Notes: generated from the letters alone by a model not told the origin. Shown: positions 7,007 to 14,077, numbered from the stretch's first letter. The stretch is 21,512 bases of DNA from JOPF133 sp052144935 (GCA_052144935.1 JBKQPR010000004.1:1-21512), one strand, 5' to 3'. Program-made: numbers and translations.

Positions 7007-7341
7007 GGAGGGGCGAGGTTTACGACGCCCGGTTGGATCCAGTCGAAGGATCCGAGCAACGCGGATCGCGGCCCGTCGTCATTGTCAGTCGCGATGCGAT
7101 CAATGAATCTAGTCCAGTTGTGAGTGCCGCGCCATGCACGAACCGGGAAGGGCGACGCATCTATCCCAGTCATGTGCTCGTGAAAGCTCTCGAGGGAGGG
7201 CTGGACGCCGATTCGGTGATTCTTGGAGAGCAGGTGCGGGTACTCGACAAGAAACGGCTGTTGCGCCGGCGTGGAGAGTTGGCGCCGGCGACAATGGCGC
7301 GACTCAATGAAGCTCTTCGAATTGCGTTCGATCTGGACTGA
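7003..7341 (+). CDS. mazF: MazF/PemK-family endoribonuclease toxin
   Basis: 112 aa, the usual size for the family. Landmarks: MRRGEVYDARLDPVEGSEQR (opening strand with RRGEV), GSRPVVIVSRDAIN (21-34), YPSHV (54-58), and GEQVRVLDKKRL (75-86), which is the conserved 'EQ.R..DK.RL' block. MazF toxins cleave single-stranded RNA at short sites and are held inactive by the antitoxin. The start ATG overlaps the antitoxin stop, so the two are translationally coupled. The protein looks intact with no missing core block. Cleavage specificity cannot be read from sequence. Confidence 0.92.
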   Translation: MRRGEVYDARLDPVEGSEQRGSRPVVIVSRDAINESSPVVSAAPCTNREGRRIYPSHVLVKALEGGLDADSVILGEQVRVLDKKRLLRRRGELAPATMARLNEALRIAFDLD

Positions 7342-7464
7342 ACGCGTGTGTGGCTTCGCGCGTGCAGGTTCGGGCCGGTGCGCGGGGAAGTGCCGGGCGA
7401 ACTGCCGACTGATACGCTGCAGCGGGCGCGAATTTGCTGCGTCCGTGACGCCGGATTGGTGAAT

Positions 7465-7533
7465 TTGGGGGAATCCCCCAAAATTCCTATTGAAAATAAA
7501 GCAGTTATAGGATTTCTTGGGCGATTCCCCCAA
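7465..7533. repeat. 69-bp near-perfect inverted repeat, MITE-like
   Basis: Arm 7465-7490 aligns with the reverse complement of 7507-7533 over 27 columns with two mismatches and one 1-bp gap; the loop is 16 bp (7491-7506). Each arm starts TTGGGGGAATC and is itself close to palindromic, perfect on the left: TTTGGGGG-AAT-CCCCCAAA. The arms end in CCTAT/ATAGG. Nested palindromes with a short AT-rich loop suggest a small dispersed element or a very stable bidirectional terminator 123 bp past the toxin stop. No target-site duplication was clear. Confidence 0.75.
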
Positions 7534-7582
7534 AAAACGCTTCTTCCTGCGGCGTAACGCCGCCCGACGGCGGTCCCTCCGG

Positions 7583-7608
7583 GCCCCTGGAAAGCGGTTC
7601 CACGGGGC
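7583..7608 (-). terminator. Possible hairpin terminator of the sugar isomerase gene
   Basis: GCCCCTGGAA pairs with TTCCACGGGGC around loop AGCGG, with one bulged base. It lies 18 bp past the isomerase stop on the minus strand. No U-tract follows, so intrinsic termination is doubtful. Confidence 0.3.
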
Positions 7609-7626
7609 AGCTCAAACGTGCCCCGC

Positions 7627-8586
7627 CTAAACCCACCAGGCGGCGGCGGGCTGCTGGCGCGGGACGAGACCGTTCAGGAAGCTGGCGGCTTTCGTAAGGC
7701 CCTCCTCGGGCGAGAGCAGGCTGTCTTCGTGCTCGATGGAGAGCACGTAATCGTAGCCGAACATGCGCAAGGTCGAGGCGAACTCGCGCCACCACTCCTC
7801 GCCGTGGCCGTACCCGCAGGTGCGGAAGATCCAGGCGCGGTTGCGCTCGTCGGTGTAGCTCTTGGTGTCCAGAACGCCGGTGAGCGGCAGGTTGCGCTCG
7901 TAGATCTGGGTGTCCTTGGCGTGTACGTGGAAGATCGCGTCGCCCAGCACGCGGATGGCGGCAATCGGGTCGATGCCCTGCCAGAACATGTGGCTGGGAT
8001 CGTAGTTGCAGCCGATCGAGGGGCCGGCGATGGAGCGCAATTTCAGCATGGTTTCGGGGCTGTAGACCACAAAGCCGGGATGCATCTCGATGGCGACTTT
8101 GACCCCGTGATCCGCGGCGAAGCGGGCGTGCTGGGTCCAGTAGGGGATCACCACTTCGTCCCACTGCCATTTGAGGATTTCGAGATAGTCGGGCGGCCAC
8201 GGGCAGGTGACCCAGTTGGGCCATTTGGAGTTGGGGGAATCTCCCGGGCAGCCGCTGAAATCGATCGCCACGGGGACGCCCAGCTTCTCGGCCAGCCGGA
8301 TGGTCCGGCGGCTGACTTCCTGGTCGTGCTTCGCGCGGACGGTATCCGGATGGAGCGGATTGCCATGGCAGCTCAGGGCGCTGATGGAGAAGCCGTGATC
8401 GTCCAGCTTGCTCTTGAACTCGGCGAGCGCGGGGGCATCGTCGAGCATGGCGAGCTTGCAGTGTGGGTCGCCGGGATAGTTTCCGGTGCCCAGTTCGACG
8501 GTATCGATGTGCAAGGTCTTCAGTTTCTTCAAAACGTCGTCAAGGGACATCTGCGCTAGCAGGGCAGTGAATACGCCGACTCTCAC
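7627..8586 (-). CDS. Sugar phosphate isomerase/epimerase (AP endonuclease 2-like TIM barrel)
   Basis: 319 aa, no signal peptide, so cytoplasmic. Xylose-isomerase-like TIM barrel with the metal ligands in the expected strands: E168 (VAIEMHP), D196/H199 (NYDPSHMFW), H222 (FHVHAKD) and E285 (SIEHED). The long FSGCPGDSPNSKWPNWVTCPWP segment (110-131) is, as I recall, typical of a large acidobacterial/planctomycete subfamily near IolE and hydroxypyruvate isomerases. It probably interconverts a keto/aldo sugar or inosose. Start is GTG at 8584-8586, fixed by a perfect AGGAGG 7 nt upstream (8594-8599). A monocistronic gene with the stress-protein gene divergent beyond 8900. Exact substrate unknown. 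Confidence 0.88.
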   Translation of the reverse strand: MRVGVFTALLAQMSLDDVLKKLKTLHIDTVELGTGNYPGDPHCKLAMLDDAPALAEFKSKLDDHGFSISALSCHGNPLHPDTVRAKHDQEVSRRTIRLAEKLGVPVAIDFSGCPGDSPNSKWPNWVTCPWPPDYLEILKWQWDEVVIPYWTQHARFAADHGVKVAIEMHPGFVVYSPETMLKLRSIAGPSIGCNYDPSHMFWQGIDPIAAIRVLGDAIFHVHAKDTQIYERNLPLTGVLDTKSYTDERNRAWIFRTCGYGHGEEWWREFASTLRMFGYDYVLSIEHEDSLLSPEEGLTKAASFLNGLVPRQQPAAAWWV

Positions 8587-8593
8587 GGAGAGC

Positions 8594-8599
8594 CTCCTG
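8594..8599 (-). promoter_or_regulatory. Perfect Shine-Dalgarno deciding a GTG start
   Basis: On the minus strand ATCAGGAGGCTCTCC precedes GTG at 8586. This is the strongest ribosome binding site in the window and justifies the non-ATG start. Confidence 0.75.
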
Positions 8600-8964
8600 A
8601 TTATGAGGATGAGTGAACCAGAAACAGAATATCACGGGGGAAGGAACTCCGTAGCGCTTTGGCGCGGAGTTGGCGGAGTTGGGGGTGGGGCTGGCCAATC
8701 CGGACGGCGGACCGGCGCATAAGCCAACGCGGGATCACAAGCGCAAGCTCGGAGGCGCAGCGGCTCGCTCCGGTGGCCCGGCAAACCGAGCCGGCCAACC
8801 TGGCCGTTGACACGCATGGCAAGCGCGACCTCCGTACGATTTGCCGGACCCCGGCAACCGATTGATTCTAAGCGGCTTCCTCGGACAGCAATGCCTTGGT
8901 GTATACTGTCGGCTGTTTGGGAACGCCGGACGCGGTCCCAGCAGGTACAGGCAAGGCGGACGGC
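8600..8964. other. Divergent intergenic region without a recognised gene
   Basis: Between the isomerase and the stress-protein start. I see no recognisable protein fragment, tRNA or strong repeat. TATACT at 8902-8907 is a good -10 candidate for the plus-strand gene (57 bp before its ATG); the -35 region is weak. Short open frames here are Arg/Ser/Pro-rich and look like non-coding GC-rich DNA. Confidence 0.5.
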
Positions 8965-9552
8965 ATGTCGAGAGTACTGACAGGATTCTTTAAGACCCGG
9001 AGTGAAGGCGAGGTGGCGCAAGAGGCCCTCCTTTCCAGTGGATTTTCGCGCGAAGAGGTGGGGTTCCTGGCTGGCGCCACACACCCTCACGAGACGCCCG
9101 CAATCGGCCCCGTGTTGAGATATGCCGGCAGCCAGTCGGAAGCCGGGCAGGATACCTGGCTCGGTGCGGTGGTTGGGTTGGCCGCTGGTCTTGTTGTAGC
9201 GCTGCCGGAAATTGGGCTGTTGGTCGCGGCGGGTCCTTTGACCGGAATTTTTGGAGGGATCGCCGTCGGCGCGGCGGCGGGCGGACTCTTCGGCCTTCTC
9301 AAGGATCACGGTATTTCCGAGGAAGAGGCCGAATTCTACGCGGAGGGCGTGCGGGACGGCGGGTCTCTGGTCACGGTACACGGCGTGTCCGATTCTCGGG
9401 TGAAACAGGCCCGCAAGATTCTCCATCACAACGGCGCCATTCGAGTGGAAGGGCTCACCGACGAATCTTCCGGACAGGCGGCGGAGAGCGAAGGGGACTT
9501 GGCCGCCAGGACCTACAACATTTGTGGAGAGGATAACGGTTCCGTCCTCTGA
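8965..9552 (+). CDS. General stress protein 17M/YflT-like protein
   Basis: 195 aa. The N-terminal domain (VLTGFFKTRSEGEVAQEALL, then GFSREEVGFLA) matches the YflT-type stress-protein fold, in which a small alpha/beta unit samples an 'x-x-L...G.....ea...L...G' pattern. Residues 65-112 are a Gly/Ala-rich hydrophobic zipper (GAVVGLAAGLVVALPEIG and following) likely to insert into the membrane. A C-terminal unit repeats the fold: EEEAEFYAEGVRDGGSLVTV, then KQARKILHHNGA. The frame is open from TTG 8896, but ATG 8965 is preferred because AAGGCGG sits 5-11 nt upstream and homology starts at MSRVLTGFF. Such proteins often respond to heat, salt or membrane stress; the biochemical role is unknown. Confidence 0.75.
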   Translation: MSRVLTGFFKTRSEGEVAQEALLSSGFSREEVGFLAGATHPHETPAIGPVLRYAGSQSEAGQDTWLGAVVGLAAGLVVALPEIGLLVAAGPLTGIFGGIAVGAAAGGLFGLLKDHGISEEEAEFYAEGVRDGGSLVTVHGVSDSRVKQARKILHHNGAIRVEGLTDESSGQAAESEGDLAARTYNICGEDNGSVL

Positions 9553-9569
9553 CCCGGTGATGCAGGGCG

Positions 9570-9588
9570 CCGGAGGCACCGCCTCCGG
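9570..9588 (+). terminator. GC hairpin after the stress-protein gene
   Basis: CCGGAGGC-ACC-GCCTCCGG is a perfect 8-bp stem with a 3-nt loop, 17 bp after the stop at 9552. It lacks a T-run, so it may be a weak or factor-assisted terminator, or may protect the 3' end. Confidence 0.45.
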
Positions 9589-9596
9589 GACGGGTG

Positions 9597-9602
9597 TACA
9601 AT
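9597..9602 (+). promoter_or_regulatory. -10 box candidate (TACAAT) for the DUF3500 gene
   Basis: GTGTACAATTCGAT contains TACAAT, five of six consensus bases, 22 bp before ATG 9624. It overlaps the GTG at 9594 that would otherwise extend the reading frame, so that GTG is unlikely to be the start. No good -35 was found. Confidence 0.4.
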
Positions 9603-9623
9603 TCGATAGACCTGGGATCCAGT

Positions 9624-10874
9624 ATGAGAATCCTGAATGATCACCCCCATATGCACGAGCGCCACCACGCCCCGCGTTTGACGCGCCGCACTCTGTTCTC
9701 GACCCTGATCCCGGGCGCCATTCTCGCCCCCCACGCCTTCCCGCAAAACGCCCCTGACATGGCCGAGCGCTTCCGGCAGATGTCGGCCGATTACGAGCGC
9801 AAGGGTCTGGCCGAGCCATTCAAAGGCATTACGGCTAACGGAACCGTCGATCCCGGCCTCTTCGGCATTCATTCCACCGGTGTTTCGACCGCGCCAGTCC
9901 GCACCGCGGCCGAGCGCTTCCTGGCGAGCCTCTCCAAGCAGCAGCGCGACCGAACCATGTTCGCGGTAGACGATCCGGAATGGCGCAAGTGGATGAACCA
10001 GCACTTCTACGTGCGCCAGGGTGTCAGCTTCCAGGAGATGACGGATTCTCAACGCAGCGCCGCCTTTGGCCTGTTGGAGGCATCCCTGAGCGCGCGCGGC
10101 CTGAAGCTGACCCGCGACATCATGCGGCTCAACGAGACCCTCGCCGAGTTGACCGATGACCACGAGTTTCTGGGTGAATGGCGCTACTTCATCACCGTGA
10201 TGGGCAAGCCCTCCGCCAGCGAGCCGTGGGGCTTCCAACTCGACGGGCACCACGCCATCATCAACTATTTCGTGCTGGGCGATCAGGTGGTGATGACGCC
10301 CTTCTTCGCCGGTTCGGAGCCGGTCACCGCCACCTCCGGCAAGTACCAGGGCATCTCGATTCTCCAGGACGAGCAAAACCGGGGTCTCGACATGTTGCTG
10401 ACGCTAGACAAGGTCCAGCGCGCGAAGGCCATCCTCAACCCCAACAAGACGGAGAACTACAACCTGACGGAAGCATTTAAGGACAATGTCGTACTCGACT
10501 ACGCGGGCGCACGCGCCGCCGATTTTTCTCAGCCGGAGCGCCAGCAGCTTCTGGATCTCGTAGACCTGTACGTGGGCAACATGGACGACGGCCACGCCCG
10601 CATCAAGATGGACGAGGTCAAGCGGCAGATCGACCGCACTTGGTTCGCCTGGATCGGCGGCTCGGATTCAGCGGGCGTCTACTACTACCGCATCCACAGC
10701 CCCATGATCCTGATCGAATTCGATCACCAACGCCCGGCGAACCTTGCGCGGTTCGCCAAGGACCCCAACGTGCCGACGCGCCGGCACATTCACTGCGTGG
10801 TGCGGACTCCAAACGGCAACGATTATGGGAAGGACCTGCTCCGCCAGCATTACCAGTCGCACGCACACGCGTAG
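9624..10874 (+). CDS. DUF3500 family exported protein
   Basis: 416 aa from ATG 9624. An RR leader (RLTRRTLFSTLIPGAILAP, cleavage near PHAFPQN) indicates Tat or Sec export. The body has the hallmark of DUF3500: AERFLASLSKQQRDRTMFAVDDPEW, an FGLLEASLSARGL helix, GEWRYFITVMGKPSASEPWGF..DGHHAIINYFV, and WIGG....GVYYYRIHSPMILIEFDHQRP. The His-rich pairs (DGHH, FDHQ, RRHIHCVVRTPNGNDYG) suggest a metal or haem site, but function is undescribed as far as I know. Alternative starts are GTG 9594 (overlaps the promoter) and ATG 9651. It stands alone, 1.1 kb from any same-strand intact neighbour other than the stress gene. Confidence 0.88.
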   Translation: MRILNDHPHMHERHHAPRLTRRTLFSTLIPGAILAPHAFPQNAPDMAERFRQMSADYERKGLAEPFKGITANGTVDPGLFGIHSTGVSTAPVRTAAERFLASLSKQQRDRTMFAVDDPEWRKWMNQHFYVRQGVSFQEMTDSQRSAAFGLLEASLSARGLKLTRDIMRLNETLAELTDDHEFLGEWRYFITVMGKPSASEPWGFQLDGHHAIINYFVLGDQVVMTPFFAGSEPVTATSGKYQGISILQDEQNRGLDMLLTLDKVQRAKAILNPNKTENYNLTEAFKDNVVLDYAGARAADFSQPERQQLLDLVDLYVGNMDDGHARIKMDEVKRQIDRTWFAWIGGSDSAGVYYYRIHSPMILIEFDHQRPANLARFAKDPNVPTRRHIHCVVRTPNGNDYGKDLLRQHYQSHAHA

Positions 10875-11029
10875 GTGCATGGAAGTCCGAGCTGGCCTGG
10901 AAGGTCCTCCGCGCGGATAGAGCGGAGAGCAGAGTTCAAAGGACCATAGGCGCAGCCCATTCCGCGCGGTCCCTACCGGATCACCCGGACCTGCACCAAC
11001 ACCATCGCCAACGGCGCAACCGGAATGCG

Positions 11030-11131
11030 GCTAACCCGCCGGGGGTCGTCAACGCCATAGCCGGCGGCTGGAACCTCCGGACCATCGCGACTTTGGCTTC
11101 CGGCACTCGCTTTCGCGCGGCAGGTGAAGGA
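11030..11131 (+). pseudogene. Fragment of a TonB-dependent receptor (Oar-like)
   Basis: The 270 bp after the DUF3500 gene hold no intact gene, but one plus-strand frame reads PPGVVNAIAGGWNL, then RTIATLASGTRF. 'VNAIAGGWxLxxIxTLxSGTxF' is the signature stretch in the barrel of acidobacterial TonB-dependent receptors with carboxypeptidase-regulatory domains. Nothing recognisable precedes it, and the frame runs into the antisense 3' end of the oxidoreductase gene. These receptors are normally about 1,000 aa, so more than 95% is missing. Confidence 0.5.
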
Positions 11132-11144
11132 CGACTGCCCCGTC

Positions 11145-12248
11145 TTACAAATCGACGCCCAGATCGCTCCAGTTGACGACTTTTCCCTGGACCATCGCCT
11201 CATGCCCCAGAATGGACGTGAGTGCCGCTGTGGCCCCGACCTTGACGTCCACCGGGGGCGGCGTGCCGTGGACGATCGAGTCGTAGAATGCCGCAATATG
11301 CGCGTATTGGTCTTCCTGCCGCCTTTCCGCCAACACGACCGGTTGGCTGTCTCTCCCGGGAGGATACATGGTCCCGGTCATCAGATCCACGGCGCCCTTT
11401 GTGCCGTACACGTAAACGTACTGATTGCCGTGAGGCATCGACGCGGGATGGAACACGTTCTGCGTGAAAGACATCTTCACGCCCATCGGGTACTCGTAAG
11501 TAATGCTCCCGCAGTCGAAGATGGTGCGCCCCGGAGGATCGTTCTTGTAAAGCAAGATTCCTCCAAAACCGCACGCACGCAGGGGATGAGACCCGATCGC
11601 CCAGTTACACAAATCCAGATTATGCACCGACTGCTCGATGAGGTAACCGCCGGATTTCGTCACGTCGAAGTACCAATCGGCGGACGTTCCGTCGTGGGCG
11701 AGGTCTTCGGTGGCGTGCCGTTGGGCTTTCACCATGATCACATCGCCAATCACTCCCTCCCTGATCTTACGCACGGTCTCTCCAAGCTGCTTCTGCGACC
11801 GCAACTGCTGCCCGGCAACGAACACCTTGTTTGAGCCTTTGGCAGCCTCGAGAAGCGCCCGAACTTGCGCCGGGGTGATCCCCAGCGGCTTTTCGCAGTA
11901 CACGTTTTTGCCGGCCCTAATCGCCCGGATGGCCATTTCCGAGTGCAGGTAGGGCGGTGTGGCAATAAAGACGGCATCCACGTCCTTCCTGTCGATGACC
12001 CGTTGCCAGTCGGCATAGGTTGTGGGGTTGTCCTTAGCGGCCGCGGTAGCCGCCTTGTCCAGCCGGTCCGGCTTGATGTCGCACAGCGCCAGCACCCTCG
12101 CGTTCGGTTGCCGGAGAACGCCCTGGAGCAAAAAGGACCCTCGATTACCCACACCAATCATCGCGGTGTTGACGGTTGCCTCAGCTTGGAACGCCTGGGC
12201 AGCCAATGTTGTTGTGCCAAGCAAGAAGATTCTGCGATCTACATTCAT
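11145..12248 (-). CDS. Exported Gfo/Idh/MocA family oxidoreductase
   Basis: 367 aa NAD(P)-dependent sugar dehydrogenase-like protein. The RR leader (DRRIFLLGTTTLAAQAFQA) points to Tat export with cofactor bound. Rossmann motif IGVGNRG (31-37), D57 after strand 2 (favours NAD), the family-defining EKP (119-121), and SVHNLDLCNW (207-216) with catalytic His/Asp. The C-terminal beta-sheet domain is complete. It oxidises or epimerises a sugar, or acts on glycosides, in the periplasm; substrate unknown. AGGGGGGT 6 nt upstream of the ATG is a strong ribosome binding site. The DeoR gene lies upstream on the same strand, 236 bp away, suggesting regulation of this gene, although a CBM9-like fragment lies between them. 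Confidence 0.9.
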   Translation of the reverse strand: MNVDRRIFLLGTTTLAAQAFQAEATVNTAMIGVGNRGSFLLQGVLRQPNARVLALCDIKPDRLDKAATAAAKDNPTTYADWQRVIDRKDVDAVFIATPPYLHSEMAIRAIRAGKNVYCEKPLGITPAQVRALLEAAKGSNKVFVAGQQLRSQKQLGETVRKIREGVIGDVIMVKAQRHATEDLAHDGTSADWYFDVTKSGGYLIEQSVHNLDLCNWAIGSHPLRACGFGGILLYKNDPPGRTIFDCGSITYEYPMGVKMSFTQNVFHPASMPHGNQYVYVYGTKGAVDLMTGTMYPPGRDSQPVVLAERRQEDQYAHIAAFYDSIVHGTPPPVDVKVGATAALTSILGHEAMVQGKVVNWSDLGVDL

Positions 12249-12286
12249 GTTTTACCCCCCTGAAAAGTCTACATCAGTCCCGAGTT

Positions 12287-12457
12287 ATGCAGATTCCGTA
12301 CGCATCCGTGGACGTCCGCCCATCCGCCGAGGGCAATATTCCGAGAATCAATTTCTTTCGCTCCCAAGGGGCGCGGCCGAATCGGAAGGCGCTTACCTGG
12401 CAGCCCACCGGGCAAGGCACGTTTCATGTACCGGACGCCTTCGGAACGCTCAAACTC
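12287..12457 (+). pseudogene. C-terminal fragment of a CBM9-like carbohydrate-binding protein
   Basis: Plus-strand reading of 57 codons between two minus-strand genes: IPYASVDVRP, GNIPRINFFRSQGARPNRKA, LTWQPTGQGTFHVPDAFGTL. The order 'G..(R)xNFFR..G...R...WQPT...FHVPxAFGxL' is the end of family-9-type carbohydrate-binding modules found in secreted acidobacterial proteins. There is no start codon with a ribosome binding site, no N-terminal part, and the frame runs on antisense through the DeoR gene. The fragment starts 39 bp from the oxidoreductase ATG, so the recombination joint is close to that promoter. Confidence 0.6.
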
Positions 12458-12484
12458 GCGATTGAGGCCGCCAAGGCCGCCGCG

Positions 12485-13285
12485 TCAGACGACCCTGACC
12501 TCCAGTCCCCTCGCGCGCAATTTCGTTGCTATCTCGTTGTCGACGCGGCTATCGGTGACGATCCGTTGCGCGCACTCGATCTTACCGATGCGCGATAAGC
12601 TGCGCCGGCCGAACTTACTGGCGTCCGCCACCACCGTAACTTCGTTCGTCACACGGATCATCACGTTGTTTAGTTGCGCTTCGAGGATGTCCGGTATGGA
12701 AAACCCTTCGTCGGGATCGAGGCCGTCCACCGCCAGAAAAAGGTGGTCCGCGTGCAAACTCTCCAGCATGCGTTCGGCCTGAGGACCCACAAAGGAACTC
12801 GAGGCATACCGAAGGATCCCCCCGATCATGATCGGAGTAATGCTCTCGCTCTGCGCCAGCTCATAGGCGATGTTCAACCCGTTGGTGATAACAGTTAGCG
12901 GCTGTATCCGTGCCGACTTAAGCTGCCTGGCAACCTGTGCCGTGGTAGTCCCGGAATCCAAGATGATGGTTTGGTGGGGTTTGACCAACTGGGCGGCCGC
13001 GTGGCCGATACGAACCTTCTCCGCGTGATGGATTGTCTCCTTGAAACGCAGCGGGTAGTCGACAGCGGGATTCAACTGCCGGACCGCTCCGCCGTGTGAG
13101 CGCATCAAGTCGCCGCGCTCGGAAAGGATATCCAGATCGGCGCGGGCAGTCACCGCCGATACCTTGAACTCGCCCACAATGTCTTCCACCGTGATGCGAC
13201 CGTTCCGTTCGATGACTTCCTGAATTCTCTGCCGCCGCTCTTCGGCAAGCAACCGGTGTCGTCCGGACTCTACTACTTGTTCCAC
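12485..13285 (-). CDS. DeoR family transcriptional regulator
   Basis: 266 aa sugar-responsive repressor type. The N-terminal DeoR winged helix-turn-helix covers residues 14-68: EERRQRIQEVIERNGRITVE, DIVGEFKVSAVTARADLDIL, then RSHGGAV. The C-terminal sugar-phosphate sensing domain has DSGTTT (110-115), VITNGLNIA (132-140), GG and FVGPQAE motifs, in an isomerase-like fold. Probably binds operators near the minus-strand Gfo/Idh gene and is released by a phosphorylated sugar. The start is GTG at 13283-13285 (MEQVVESG); a TTG at codon 12 (LLAEERRQ) is an alternative closer to the usual family start. A TAGAAT box precedes the GTG by 6 nt, so a GTG start would be leaderless. Confidence 0.9.
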   Translation of the reverse strand: MEQVVESGRHRLLAEERRQRIQEVIERNGRITVEDIVGEFKVSAVTARADLDILSERGDLMRSHGGAVRQLNPAVDYPLRFKETIHHAEKVRIGHAAAQLVKPHQTIILDSGTTTAQVARQLKSARIQPLTVITNGLNIAYELAQSESITPIMIGGILRYASSSFVGPQAERMLESLHADHLFLAVDGLDPDEGFSIPDILEAQLNNVMIRVTNEVTVVADASKFGRRSLSRIGKIECAQRIVTDSRVDNEIATKLRARGLEVRVV

Positions 13286-13291
13286 ACACTT

Positions 13292-13297
13292 ATTCTA
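13292..13297 (-). promoter_or_regulatory. -10 box candidate (TAGAAT) at the DeoR gene
   Basis: On the minus strand GGATAGAATAAGTGTGTG places the hexamer 6 nt before the GTG. Transcription would begin at or just after the GTG, implying a leaderless mRNA or use of the TTG at codon 12. No convincing -35 is visible. Confidence 0.35.
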
Positions 13298-13415
13298 TCC
13301 GATCCAGCCCAGCAAACATAAGGAAAAGCAAGTCCGAACAAGAACGCCAAGCCGCAACTCAGCGCCTTTACCCAGCGATTCCGTAAGGTCGGAATCGGCC
13401 GGGGCCGAAGGCCAT

Positions 13416-13625
13416 TCATCCTGGGCCCACTGCGGCGAGCTTCGGTTCCTGGCATTTTTTGCAAATCTCAAAGGGCTCTCCTTGCTCAGTGTGGAACGAA
13501 ATGCTCCGAGATATTCCGCTGCCCTGCGCTTCGTCTCAGAACCGGCCATTTGAGCGCATCCGGAACCGCCATATTCTTGCCTCACCGGTGACAGTTTCGG
13601 CAAGAATCTTTTCCGGAGTTTTCAT
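13416..13625 (-). pseudogene. Possible degraded small CxxC protein gene
   Basis: A 70-codon minus-strand frame starts MKTPEKILAETVTGEARIW and ends EPFEICKKCQEPKLAAVGPG, with one internal TGA at 13536-13538. In the adjacent frame the middle reads ETKRRAAEYLGAFRSTLSKE, which joins smoothly to PFEICKKC if two single-base shifts are assumed. The CKKC pair suggests a zinc ribbon. There is no good ribosome binding site. I do not recognise a family; it may be a chance frame. Confidence 0.25.
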
Positions 13626-13680
13626 TCGGCCGCAGCCCGGTTTATGCTGGCCTCACCTGGGCAGACGAGAGGGCAAGGCA

Positions 13681-13706
13681 GGGATGCGAAAGAGGGATGC
13701 GAAAGA
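13681..13706. repeat. Perfect tandem duplication of a 13-bp unit
   Basis: GGGATGCGAAAGA occurs twice without a gap (13681-13693 and 13694-13706), 60 bp upstream of the broken Gfo/Idh gene. Likely a slippage product; no function evident. Confidence 0.8.
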
Positions 13707-13730
13707 ATGGTGAGGCGGCCTGGATTCGTG

Positions 13731-13736
13731 TAGAAT
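13731..13736 (+). promoter_or_regulatory. -10 box candidate (TAGAAT) upstream of the broken Gfo/Idh gene
   Basis: GTGTAGAATAGC lies 30 bp before the ATG at 13767, followed by CGAGGA 5 nt before the ATG. Promoter and ribosome binding site thus appear to survive although the gene is broken. Transcription may continue into the DUF4832 gene. Confidence 0.35.
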
Positions 13737-13766
13737 AGCAACAAAACCGCCGCCAAACGAGGACTT

Positions 13767-14058
13767 ATGGAAGACGAAAACTCGAATTCCTGCCGCGGGG
13801 ACTTTCTCAAAACGACCAGCACCGCCAGGGGCGCGGCTGTTAGCGCCGGGTTTTCCCGCGATCCTCTCGGCCCAGACCGTCACCAAGGCCGTCAAAGTAG
13901 GTTCGGTGGGCTGCGCAGGCCGCGGCAGTGGCGCCGCCCAGGCATTGCAATCCGACCGCTACAACGAACGCACCGCGGTAGCCGGCATCGGTCAGTCGCA
14001 AGTGGATCGCTGCCCGCAGTCCCTGAAACGAAATGCGAAGTGTGGTTTCAGGTCTTGA
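13767..14058 (+). pseudogene. N-terminal remnant of a Gfo/Idh/MocA oxidoreductase, frameshifted
   Basis: The frame from ATG 13767 gives a degraded RR leader (CRGDFLKTTSTARGAAVSAG). At the run TTTT (13851-13854) the reading must skip one T; the next frame then continues FPAILSAQTVTKAVKVGSVG, then CAGRGSGAAQALQSDRY, the expected leader cleavage site and Rossmann glycine loop (G-x-G-x-x-G degenerated to GSVGCAGRGSG). It carries on to IGQSQVDRC and stops at TGA 14056-14058. The remaining two thirds of the gene, including the EKP motif, are missing. It ends 19 bp before the DUF4832 start, so the missing part was deleted rather than moved nearby. Clearly a second, non-functional paralogue of the gene at 11145. 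Confidence 0.75.
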
Positions 14059-14077
14059 ACGGGCAAAAGGAGTCGCG

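Larger units (their letters stand above)
13298..13766. other. Intergenic region between DeoR and a broken Gfo/Idh gene
   Basis: About 470 bp without an intact gene. It contains a possible degraded small minus-strand gene (13416-13625), a 13-bp tandem duplication (13681-13706) and a -10 candidate TAGAAT (13731-13736) for the pseudogene at 13767. Apart from these I see nothing recognisable. Confidence 0.5.

Noticed and set aside
8231..8245. TTGGGGGAATCTCCC inside the isomerase gene, nearly identical to the arm of the 69-bp hairpin
   Set aside because: It encodes GDSPN within FSGCPGDSPNSKWPNW, a segment I regard as conserved in this isomerase subfamily, so the match is best explained by chance rather than repeat insertion.
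8632..9819. 395-codon minus-strand frame covering the stress-protein gene
   Set aside because: Low-complexity Arg/Gly/Ser composition, no start signal, and antisense to a recognisable YflT-like gene.
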